From the NCBI GenBank assembly GCA_016214225.1, contig JACROX010000085.1:1-5912 (forward strand): a stretch of DNA of 5,912 nt, in the 5' to 3' direction. Of this stretch, positions 1 to 5,125 are shown piece by piece; position 1 is the first letter of the stretch, and each line of letters opens with the position of its first letter. This DNA is from Candidatus Peregrinibacteria bacterium. GTDB lineage: Bacteria > Patescibacteriota > Gracilibacteria > UBA1369 > LOWO2-01-FULL-3. The notes below the pieces were generated by a model, which saw only the letters and a program-made list of their open reading frames with translations, was not told the origin of the DNA and ran no database searches. The translations under genes were made by a program, and so were the position numbers.

Positions 1-2
1 CG

Positions 3-185
3 CGTGTAACTGCTACGGATCTTGCTCAAATGGGAGGAGATCTTCCGGGCGGGAGCATGGGGCCTAAAGCGGAAGCGCTTGGTCGATTCGCAAGTGAAAC
101 CGGAAATGAAGCTTGGGTTGGTCCTCTTGATGGTGGATTTGAGGCCTTAACTCAAGGAAGGGGGACTACTGTTGTGCCTTCGTGA
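3..185 (+). CDS. arcC: Carbamate kinase, C-terminal 60 residues (5' truncated by window edge)
   Basis: This is the 3' end of a gene that begins outside the window. The reading frame starting at base 3 is open to the TGA at 183-185 and encodes 60 residues. The segment GGSMGPKAEA (residues 16-25 of the fragment) matches the carbamate kinase signature usually written PGSMGPKVEAA, whose lysine contacts ATP in the amino acid kinase fold. The following stretch, ending in an EAL...GTTVVPS segment, matches the family's last strand and helix. Carbamate kinase makes ATP and carbamate (then ammonia and CO2) from carbamoyl phosphate in the cytoplasm, normally as the last step of the arginine deiminase pathway. 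Partner genes for that pathway are not visible here. Another amino acid kinase is possible but less likely, given the SMGPK motif. The gene ends 59 bases before the next start and could share a transcript with it. Confidence 0.8.
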   Translation, partial: RVTATDLAQMGGDLPGGSMGPKAEALGRFASETGNEAWVGPLDGGFEALTQGRGTTVVPS

Positions 186-244
186 TATTTTTTATATTTA
201 ACCAATAAAATATGGGAGATATAGGTCATTTAGAAGGGGAACAA

Positions 245-745
245 ATGCCGGATATTGATGAAGAGATAATGCGAATTATGGCTCTGCATATGATAAATGT
301 TAAGGTATTTGATTCTCCAAGAAACTTGGAAGTATTAACAGTCCAGGTACACAGAGCCGCGGAAAGGATTGTGGAGTTTGTAAGCGGTAAATTACAGCCT
401 GACGTACGTAAAGCAAGGGGAGAAATGCCCTTGGAAGGAGATATTTTGAAATCTTTCATGTTGAGTTTTGATGACTTACAGGCGGCTTTTTTAAAAGTTT
501 GCGGCAATGTTTTTTTTGCGGATGAAAGTGAATTTACAGAGGGTATGGCCAGAGAATTGGCAAATATGGGGTCGATATTTGATAGGGAATTGATGGCTGT
601 TTTAGCAGGTGGTCGTCCGGAAGAAAATGAGAGAGAAAAAGCTGGAAGTCGAAACGCAGGAAGAGAACTTGATGAAGCAGTTGATCGTTTTGCTCAAAGA
701 TGTGCTGATTGTCGATGTGGAGGGGAGGGTGGAAGGGGGGATTGA
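245..745 (+). CDS. Hypothetical protein, 166 residues, helical with C-terminal cysteine cluster
   Basis: I do not recognise this family. I chose the ATG at 245 because AAGGGG at 234-239 is a clear Shine-Dalgarno site 5 bases before it. The in-frame ATG at 212 has only an AT-rich stretch in front and would add 11 residues. The protein has no signal peptide or membrane segment and looks mostly alpha-helical and acidic. Leucine- and methionine-rich helices span about residues 5-50 and 65-125, followed by a charged, glycine-rich tail. That tail ends with RCADCRCGGEGGRGD, so C153, C156 and C158 form a small CxxCxC cluster that might bind a metal. It follows the carbamate kinase gene on the same strand after 59 bases, so co-transcription is plausible. 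It ends 39 bases from the converging beta-helix gene. The Shine-Dalgarno site and the long open frame support a real gene; its function is unknown. Confidence 0.65.
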   Translation: MPDIDEEIMRIMALHMINVKVFDSPRNLEVLTVQVHRAAERIVEFVSGKLQPDVRKARGEMPLEGDILKSFMLSFDDLQAAFLKVCGNVFFADESEFTEGMARELANMGSIFDRELMAVLAGGRPEENEREKAGSRNAGRELDEAVDRFAQRCADCRCGGEGGRGD

Positions 746-784
746 TAGTTTTTCAGAGTGTTTCTAGGCATGCCTGAATAGTTT

Positions 785-2434
785 TTATAGCGAATCGTCC
801 AAAATTTCAATTTGAAATATTTTAGGATCATTCCATGTTTCACTGGTTCTATGTAATGCCCATAGATATTTTCCATCCCATGCCAAAGCCCAAGGATCTT
901 TAGCAGCCGGATATATTTCTCCGACCAGTTCGCCTTCCTTTGTGATTTTGCACAACCCTTTGCGGCAACCGGCGTATACCCAGAAATAGCCATCGGCATA
1001 TGTAATAGAGCCACCGGGAGTGAAAAAGGGAATATTTCCGACAACTTTTCCACTTTTGTCTAAAATCCATATTTTATCACCGGTTCTGCTTACCAAATAA
1101 AGAAACTTGCCATCAGAAGTTAAGCCGGCGGTTCCGCCTTTTTCCGCGTCAGGAATATCAAAACTGTCAACTATCTCAATGAAATCTCCCGATTTTGCGC
1201 CTTTTTTTAATTTGAACTTGAAAATCTTTTTCAGGCTACCATCATTGATATAAAAATATTCTCCATCAAAAGCCAACCCTCGCGGACTGATAATGCCATT
1301 ATTTCCAAATCGTTCCACAGCCTCCGTATTCGGATTAATTTTGATAAAATCAAGATCTTTTCCAATCTCACTGTCTAAACTAAAGCGATAAAGATAGCCG
1401 TCATGGTACAGTAGCGACCACCCAAAATAAAGATTCTTCCCAATCTTTTTGGTAACTCTTCGTGTTTCATCCTTGTCAGCATACACATAAGGGAATCTGT
1501 CTTCTGCTTCACCAGGGACATAGGAAAGCTCCAAGTTCCTAATGTCCTTATAGTCAAAAACCGGAGGTTGTTTACCGCTAACGATTTGGTTATTATTCAG
1601 AGTACTTTTTACATTATCATCAATGGCAAAAATAGTTTCTCCCACATTTTGAAAATCATTGTTTTCAACGATAATCTGCGATTCCATGCCCGCACTGATT
1701 GTAAACTCTGGATCGTCCGTCTTTAAAACGCGGTAATTTTCAAAAAAATTATTTTTAACTGTTCCCGTACTTTTCTCAAAATGCACTCCGTGGTGTCCAC
1801 CCTTGAAATAATTGTTTGAGATAACGGCATCTTTGTTGTATTGTTCGAGCGCGATATCGTGGTAAGCATTGCCGTAAAGTGTATTGTTTTTGATTATAGG
1901 AGTTGAACGTTCCGCGTATAATCCTTCAGAATTTATCCAGCGTATAATTGAATTGGTGATGGTGACGGAAGAATCAAATTGCGTAATCGCTATTTCAGCA
2001 AACTCAACTATGACATAATCAAAAACGGATTTTTTAGAATTGAATATGGTTATACCCATCCAGTCTCCATTTATTGGATCCGGGGCATCGGAAGTGAACC
2101 AAATTTGTTTTTCAGGAGTTCCAACAGCTTTTATTGTTCCATAAACATTCAATCCTGCTCTTTCAAAAGTTTTATAATTTCTATCATGCTTAAATTTTAT
2201 AATTGTTCCGGGGAGTATTGTTAAAGTGGCTTTCTCCAGAACATTTATACCACAGGTAACATTAACGTTTCCTTTCCAAGTCTCGTTTTCGGTTATATCC
2301 CCGCATTTTTCATTATCGGCATTCTGAGTATTTTCAACAATTTTTTTAACAATTTTCCCTCCAAAATTTTTATAAATAAAAAATCCTCCCACTCCAAGGA
2401 TAATTAAAACCAATGAAATAATTATTTTTTTCAT
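785..2434 (-). CDS. Membrane-anchored surface protein with beta-helix and beta-propeller-like domains
   Basis: The 549-residue product starts with two lysines and a hydrophobic segment (about residues 4-22). There is no obvious signal peptidase site, so it is probably an uncleaved N-terminal anchor with the rest outside the cell. Residues 44-100 resemble the entry module of many right-handed parallel beta-helix proteins (LTILPGTIIKF at 71-81). Residues 100-290 show beta-helix rungs with NN turns such as IKNNTLYGN and ISNNYFKGG, as in NosD/pectate-lyase-like folds. From about 330 to 549, repeats such as PRGLAFDGEYFYI, TAGLTSDGKFLYLV, GSITYADGYFWVY and PWALAWDGKYLWAL look like blades of a beta-propeller. 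C44/C61 and C490/C495 are the only cysteines and could form two disulfides. No catalytic residues are evident; binding to polysaccharide or another cell is a guess. The ATG at 2434 lacks a Shine-Dalgarno site. The gene converges on the 166-residue gene. Confidence 0.9.
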   Translation of the reverse strand: MKKIIISLVLIILGVGGFFIYKNFGGKIVKKIVENTQNADNEKCGDITENETWKGNVNVTCGINVLEKATLTILPGTIIKFKHDRNYKTFERAGLNVYGTIKAVGTPEKQIWFTSDAPDPINGDWMGITIFNSKKSVFDYVIVEFAEIAITQFDSSVTITNSIIRWINSEGLYAERSTPIIKNNTLYGNAYHDIALEQYNKDAVISNNYFKGGHHGVHFEKSTGTVKNNFFENYRVLKTDDPEFTISAGMESQIIVENNDFQNVGETIFAIDDNVKSTLNNNQIVSGKQPPVFDYKDIRNLELSYVPGEAEDRFPYVYADKDETRRVTKKIGKNLYFGWSLLYHDGYLYRFSLDSEIGKDLDFIKINPNTEAVERFGNNGIISPRGLAFDGEYFYINDGSLKKIFKFKLKKGAKSGDFIEIVDSFDIPDAEKGGTAGLTSDGKFLYLVSRTGDKIWILDKSGKVVGNIPFFTPGGSITYADGYFWVYAGCRKGLCKITKEGELVGEIYPAAKDPWALAWDGKYLWALHRTSETWNDPKIFQIEILDDSL

Positions 2435-2454
2435 AAATATTTTCGTGTAAATCT

Positions 2455-2463
2455 ATCATACCA
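2455..2463 (-). promoter_or_regulatory. Extended -10 promoter for the beta-helix gene
   Basis: On the minus strand TGGTATGAT reads as an extended -10 element (TGn plus TATGAT, one base from TATAAT). The start codon lies 20 bases downstream. The -35 position shows only TTCTTT, so the call rests on the extended -10 element. The site lies in the gap between the tRNA 3' end and the gene, where an independent promoter is expected. Confidence 0.35.
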
Positions 2464-2516
2464 AAAAACACTTTTAAAAAGAAGCGCCGAGGCGGTAAAC
2501 TCGTTATCATCCTATT

Positions 2517-2829
2517 TGGCTCCCGGGGGCGGATTCGAACCGCCGACCAATTGGTTACACTTATCTCTACATTTCTGTAAAGCGTGGACTATCTCATCTC
2601 CCATTGAAGATGGGAGTAGGGCGCTAATGATAGATTATTGTTGGGACTCACTTTCTAGTCTCTGAACCTTTCTGTCGACCTTTGCCCCGACAGACTTGGC
2701 TGCGGATTGCCTTACTCGCTAGTTTTACCGAGGTTAGGTTTCCCGCAATTCACCCTATTTTCGACCAACATTTCTGTTGGAAGCTGCAATGTTTTACAGC
2801 CAACTGCGCTACCGCTGCGCTACCCGGGA
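2517..2829 (-). tRNA. tRNA-Asn(GUU), interrupted by a group I intron
   Basis: The two exons are 2829-2796 (5') and 2557-2517 (3'), with the intron at 2795-2558. When joined they give a complete cloverleaf. The acceptor stem is TCCCGGG/CCCGGGA and the D stem is GCGC/GCGC. The anticodon stem is GTTGG/CCAAT with loop CTGTTAA, so U33 precedes anticodon GTT. The variable loop is TGGTC, and the T arm is GGCGG-TTCGAAT-CCGCC. The discriminator is G73, and CCA is encoded at 2519-2517. The segment GGCTGTTAACC plus the short variable loop is typical of bacterial tRNA-Asn. An unspliced reading would suggest a GUA (Tyr) anticodon, but a bacterial tRNA-Tyr has a long variable arm, which is absent, and only the spliced form gives a 7-base loop. 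It is the likely sole tRNA-Asn source for asparagine codons if no second copy exists. Confidence 0.93.
2558..2795 (-). ncRNA. Group I self-splicing intron (238 nt, no endonuclease gene)
   Basis: All core elements are visible on the minus strand. P1 pairs exon GGCTGT with guide GCAGCT (2787-2782) and has the hallmark U-G pair at the 5' splice site. P2 is CCAACA-GAAA-TGTTGG (2780-2765). P3 is TAGGGTG (2757-2751) with CGCCCTA (2623-2617). P4 is TGCGG with CCGCA (2747-2743 and 2705-2701). P6 is CTGTCG/CGACAG (2693-2688 and 2677-2672). P7 is GACTA/TAGTC inside the R element GTTCAGAGACTA (2667-2656) and the S element GATAGTCC (2593-2586). P8 is CTCCCAT/ATGGGAG (2616-2598). P9 is CTTTACA-GAAA-TGTAGAG (2582-2565). 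The intron ends in the expected omega G at 2558. About 30 bases between R and the 3' strand of P3 could hold P7.1/P7.2-like helices. It sits between tRNA positions 35 and 36. No open reading frame fits inside, so it is a minimal ribozyme without its own mobility gene. Confidence 0.93.
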
Positions 2830-2868
2830 GTGTTAAAGAGCAGAAGTGTCCTTAAATAGGACGGAGCA

Positions 2869-2897
2869 ACTATATCCAACTTGTGTTGGCTTTTCAA
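2869..2897 (-). promoter_or_regulatory. Promoter of the tRNA-Asn gene
   Basis: On the minus strand TTGAAA (2897-2892) is followed by a 17-base spacer and TATAGT (2874-2869), a good sigma70-type arrangement. The spacer contains the inverted repeat CCAAC-N4-GTTGG (2890-2877), which might be an operator or chance. Between the expected start of transcription and the tRNA there is a short hairpin, GTCCT-N5-AGGAC (2862-2848), in the 5' leader that RNase P would remove. The tRNA therefore seems to be transcribed on its own rather than only by read-through from the methyltransferase gene. Confidence 0.6.
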
Positions 2898-2906
2898 TAT
2901 ATTTTT

Positions 2907-2936
2907 AAAATAACATCCGATAGTTTTTCAGATGTT
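2907..2936 (-). terminator. Likely intrinsic terminator of the methyltransferase gene
   Basis: On the minus strand AACATCTG (2936-2929) pairs with CGGATGTT (2919-2912) across a 9-base loop. The stem is 8 bp with one G-U pair, and ATTTT follows. The stop codon TGA (2930-2928) lies within the 5' arm and loop. The T run is short, so termination may be partial. It separates the gene from the tRNA promoter that follows directly. Confidence 0.45.
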
Positions 2937-4214
2937 CTTCAGTATTACCAAATCTCTCCCGACTATCTGTTCTTTTCTTCCGTATGAAAATATTTTCAGA
3001 GTTTGAAATCCCGCTTCGGATGCGATTTCGCTGAATTTTGGAAAATGGATAATGGAGTTCGCTCGCTCTGCTCGCTCGCGGCTAAAGCTGGGCAATCCGC
3101 CTACGGCGGGAGTCTTGATTGAATTTTTTGTTTTGTATGCCGGCAAGCAAAGCAGGATTTTAGTATTTTGGCTGATGAGAGGTTTTATAGCTTTCAGCCA
3201 ATTTAAGTGAAGATTTGAAAGTTCACGAAATATTTTATCCATTGTCTCTTGGTTTGGCTCAAATGTTAAAAGCGGTCCGAGATAACTTTCCGTAACTACC
3301 GCGTCGATTTTTTCAGGAAGGTCTTTTTTTGTGAGCAGTCTGGCATCTTTTTGGAATAATTTTAGTTCGTGTTGTTTTTGTGTATTTAATTGTTTTATCA
3401 TCCATTCGCAATTTTTCTTTGAGTACTCGATCATTTTGGCTTCGACGTCCGATCCTATCGCCAAATGGTTCATGAGGAGCGCTTCCATCAGTATTACTCC
3501 AGTGCCGCAGAACGGATCGTAAATTGTTTTTGGTTCGTGTGTGTTTCCGAGAGTCAGATTTATCATTATTTGTGCGAGCTTTGGCGGAAGCATGCCTGTT
3601 TGCATGTCTCTGCAAGGTCGGTTGAAGTCGCGTAAACTGTAGTCATCGATGTTTTGTATGGCGGAAGTTTTTCCTATGAATATTGATTTTGAGCCTTTGA
3701 TTATGTTGAGATCGATGCCTTTTTCTATTGTTCCGGATTTATAAATTGCCGAAGATTTTGGGTTCTCCAAGCCTTTATTCAAGAAGCGGCTATTTAAATG
3801 CAAAGATTTAAGAATTTTTTTAGAAAAATTTAATAACTGTTTGATATTAAGTGTGTGTGTATTTTTTAAATTGTATGTACTTATGCAAAAAGGAATTTTT
3901 CCATAGCGGTCTTTAAAATATTTTTCGAAATATGACAGGATGAACTGCTCTATCTTGTTTTGGGTTTGAGTTGCTGTTGCTATGTCTGTTTTCGCGTCGA
4001 TGGTTTCCACTATTTCGATTATTTTAATTGTTCCGCCGAGATTGTCTTGGAGAGTTTGAATATTTTTTATGTGATTGCCGTTTTCCTTGTTATCAAGGTC
4101 AAAAATTGCGATGTCGTAAATATGTTCGACAAGATTTTTTTCTCCGAGCACGCTCGACAGCTCCGCCAAACAGAGATCTTTTTCTCGTCCTAGTTCGAAT
4201 CCGAATAAACGCAT
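2928..4214 (-). CDS. tRNA guanine-N2 methyltransferase-like protein (THUMP/COG1041 class)
   Basis: The product has 428 residues from the ATG at 4214. An in-frame TTG at 4226 would add four residues. Neither start has a Shine-Dalgarno site, so I prefer ATG. Residues 1-165 are a variable N-terminal half, probably a THUMP-like RNA-binding region. At 195-214, RDFNRPCRDMQTGMLPPKLA is the conserved lead-in of archaeal and CPR Trm-G10/Trm11-like enzymes. DPFCGTGVI (233-241) is SAM-binding motif I. TESYLGP (308-314) occupies motif IV, where the family usually has DPPYG or TEPYLGP. The end, YGRKEQIVGRDLVIL, matches the C-terminal strand. Such enzymes put one or two methyl groups from S-adenosylmethionine on N2 of a guanine, often G10, of tRNA. 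Substrate and position are inferred. Residues 367-387 come from a GC-rich insert (see the repeat feature). The gene lies just upstream of the tRNA-Asn gene. Confidence 0.85.
   Translation of the reverse strand: MRLFGFELGREKDLCLAELSSVLGEKNLVEHIYDIAIFDLDNKENGNHIKNIQTLQDNLGGTIKIIEIVETIDAKTDIATATQTQNKIEQFILSYFEKYFKDRYGKIPFCISTYNLKNTHTLNIKQLLNFSKKILKSLHLNSRFLNKGLENPKSSAIYKSGTIEKGIDLNIIKGSKSIFIGKTSAIQNIDDYSLRDFNRPCRDMQTGMLPPKLAQIMINLTLGNTHEPKTIYDPFCGTGVILMEALLMNHLAIGSDVEAKMIEYSKKNCEWMIKQLNTQKQHELKLFQKDARLLTKKDLPEKIDAVVTESYLGPLLTFEPNQETMDKIFRELSNLHLNWLKAIKPLISQNTKILLCLPAYKTKNSIKTPAVGGLPSFSRERAERANSIIHFPKFSEIASEAGFQTLKIFSYGRKEQIVGRDLVILKNI
3054..3116 (-). repeat. GC-rich palindromic element inserted in frame in the methyltransferase gene
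   Basis: Within the AT-rich gene lies a GC-rich block encoding KTPAVGGLPSFSRERAERA plus NS. It contains the perfect palindrome CCGCC-TAC-GGCGG (3097-3109) and a near-repeating stretch, CGCTCGCTCTGCTCGCTCGC (3060-3079). It falls between the core strand KILLCLPAY and the conserved C-terminal part, where a surface loop is expected, and it keeps the frame. This resembles in concept the small palindromic elements inserted in Rickettsia proteins; I infer a mobile or replicating origin from composition alone. Confidence 0.5.
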
Positions 4215-4231
4215 TTCTTTATTCAATATTT

Positions 4232-4408
4232 ATGCTGGAAGGTATCTTATATCAAATTCGCAGAATATCCAATGACCAGTGGTTTTGGATTGTTACTTTT
4301 GTCCTTGCCGTTGTGTTGAGTTTCTGGGTTGGTTTCGCTGTTTTCAGATATTGGCAAATAGAAGTCTGCAAGCCCGCGATGGAAGTTATTAAATCCGGCT
4401 ATGGATAA
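4232..4408 (+). CDS. Possible small single-span membrane protein, 58 residues
   Basis: ATG at 4232 opens a 58-codon frame ending in TAA at 4406-4408. The peptide starts MLEGILYQIRRISNDQ, then has a strongly hydrophobic stretch at residues 17-38 (WFWIVTFVLAVVLSFWVGF core) followed by a polar tail with C48-area EVCKPAMEV. Two arginines before the span and few charges after it suggest the N-terminus is inside. There is no Shine-Dalgarno site. A TATTCA hexamer lies 6 bases before the ATG, compatible with a leaderless transcript but weak. The gene diverges from the methyltransferase, with only 17 bases between the two start codons. The stop codon lies directly before an inverted repeat, which might have truncated a longer gene. 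I do not recognise the family, and the frame could be fortuitous. Confidence 0.45.
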   Translation: MLEGILYQIRRISNDQWFWIVTFVLAVVLSFWVGFAVFRYWQIEVCKPAMEVIKSGYG

Positions 4409-4493
4409 GGAATCTCTGAAAAACGATGGATTGCAAGGGAACGAGTAGGAAGCGACGAAGTTGACACAGCAATACGCATTTTTCAAAGATTCC
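4409..4493. repeat. 85-bp element with 15-bp terminal inverted repeats
   Basis: The arms GGAATCTCTGAAAAA (4409-4423) and TTTTTCAAAGATTCC (4479-4493) match at 14 of 15 positions as inverted repeats. The single mismatch is C/A on the plus strand and becomes a G-U pair on the minus strand. A second pair, ATTGC/GCAAT (4430-4434 and 4469-4473), lies inside. The four bases ATAA flank both ends (4405-4408 and 4494-4497), like a target-site duplication. It could be a tiny non-autonomous insertion element (MITE-like) or a structured RNA in the leader of the methyltransferase transcript. It begins right after the stop codon of the 58-residue frame. Confidence 0.45.
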
Positions 4494-4537
4494 ATAATAA
4501 AAATGTTTTATATGCAAGATGTAACTTTAACGAGCGA

Positions 4538-4566
4538 TTGAGTTTAAGGTTTTCTAAGGGTATTTT
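4538..4566 (+). promoter_or_regulatory. Candidate promoter of ssb
   Basis: TTGAGT (4538-4543), a 17-base spacer and TATTTT (4561-4566) form a sigma70-like site. Transcription would start near 4573, leaving about 29 untranslated bases before the ssb ATG. A second possibility is TAATAT at 4589-4594, which would give an almost leaderless mRNA. The region is very AT-rich, so chance matches are likely. Confidence 0.35.
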
Positions 4567-4601
4567 CTTGTCGGGCAAAATTATTTTTTAATATTGTATA
4601 T

Positions 4602-5108
4602 ATGGCAATGTCATTAAACAGAGTTGAACTTATTGGAAATTTAACGCGTGATCCTGAAACAAAACAGATTCCGGGTGGGCAGATTGTGGCTACTTTTTCT
4701 GTAGCTACAAATTTGATGTGGACAGATTCCAGCGGTCAAAGACAGAATAAAGCTGAGTATCATAATATTGTTGCGTGGAGGAAATTGGCTGAAATTTGCG
4801 GACAATATTTGAAAAAGGGGAGCAAGGTTTTTATCGAAGGCAGGCTTCAAACGCGTGATTGGCAGGCTGAAGATGGTTCTAAGAGATATAGGACCGAAAT
4901 TGTTGCCGATAATATGATTATGTTGGACAGGAGGGCTGATGCCGGTGATTTTGGTGATAGATCCGCCGGGGGGATAGGCGCCAGGAATGGAAGTTCCGTT
5001 GGAGGTGATATGGGAAAAGATATGGGAAGTGATCTTGGTTCCAGCGGGGACAGTGCTGATGCTTTGATGGTGGATGAGGAAGTGAAAATTGATGATTTAC
5101 CATTTTAG
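4602..5108 (+). CDS. ssb: Single-stranded DNA-binding protein
   Basis: The 168-residue product is a standard bacterial SSB. The OB fold spans about residues 4-110, opening with MSLNRVELIGNLTRDPE and containing the tetramer and DNA-contact segments YHNIVAWRKLAEICGQYLKK and FIEGRLQTRDW. Aromatic residues W40, W59 and W87 lie where SSB stacks on DNA bases. A flexible Gly/Ser/Asp/Met-rich linker follows (about 112-155). The acidic tip ends IDDLPF, the equivalent of the DDIPF tail that recruits replication and repair proteins. The protein coats single-stranded DNA during replication, repair and recombination. ATG at 4602 gives MAMSLNRVEL; the ATG at 4608 (MSLN...) is equally possible, since neither has a Shine-Dalgarno site. 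The gene stands alone: neither rpsF nor rpsR, common neighbours elsewhere, is adjacent. Its 3' end faces the minus-strand structured RNA. Confidence 0.97.
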   Translation: MAMSLNRVELIGNLTRDPETKQIPGGQIVATFSVATNLMWTDSSGQRQNKAEYHNIVAWRKLAEICGQYLKKGSKVFIEGRLQTRDWQAEDGSKRYRTEIVADNMIMLDRRADAGDFGDRSAGGIGARNGSSVGGDMGKDMGSDLGSSGDSADALMVDEEVKIDDLPF

Positions 5109-5125
5109 CTTGAGCTGAATTTTAA

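Noticed and set aside
752..778. Possible terminator TTCAG...CTGAA followed by TAGTTTTTA between the converging genes.
   Set aside because: Only a 5-bp stem with a long loop. It may end the plus-strand gene, but the support is too weak to list.
2483..2505. Possible tRNA terminator on the minus strand, CGC-CTCG-GCG followed by CTTCTTTTT.
   Set aside because: The stem is only 3 bp; the T run alone is not enough.
2796..2829. Reading the tRNA as tRNA-Tyr(GUA) from the unspliced 5' half.
   Set aside because: The GUA triplet arises only from intron bases; the variable loop is short, and the spliced loop CTGTTAA gives anticodon GUU.
4247..4495. Minus-strand 82-codon frame overlapping the 58-residue frame.
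   Set aside because: Composition (many N, S, C, P) looks random, and it spans the inverted-repeat element; the plus-strand frame with a clear membrane span is more plausible.
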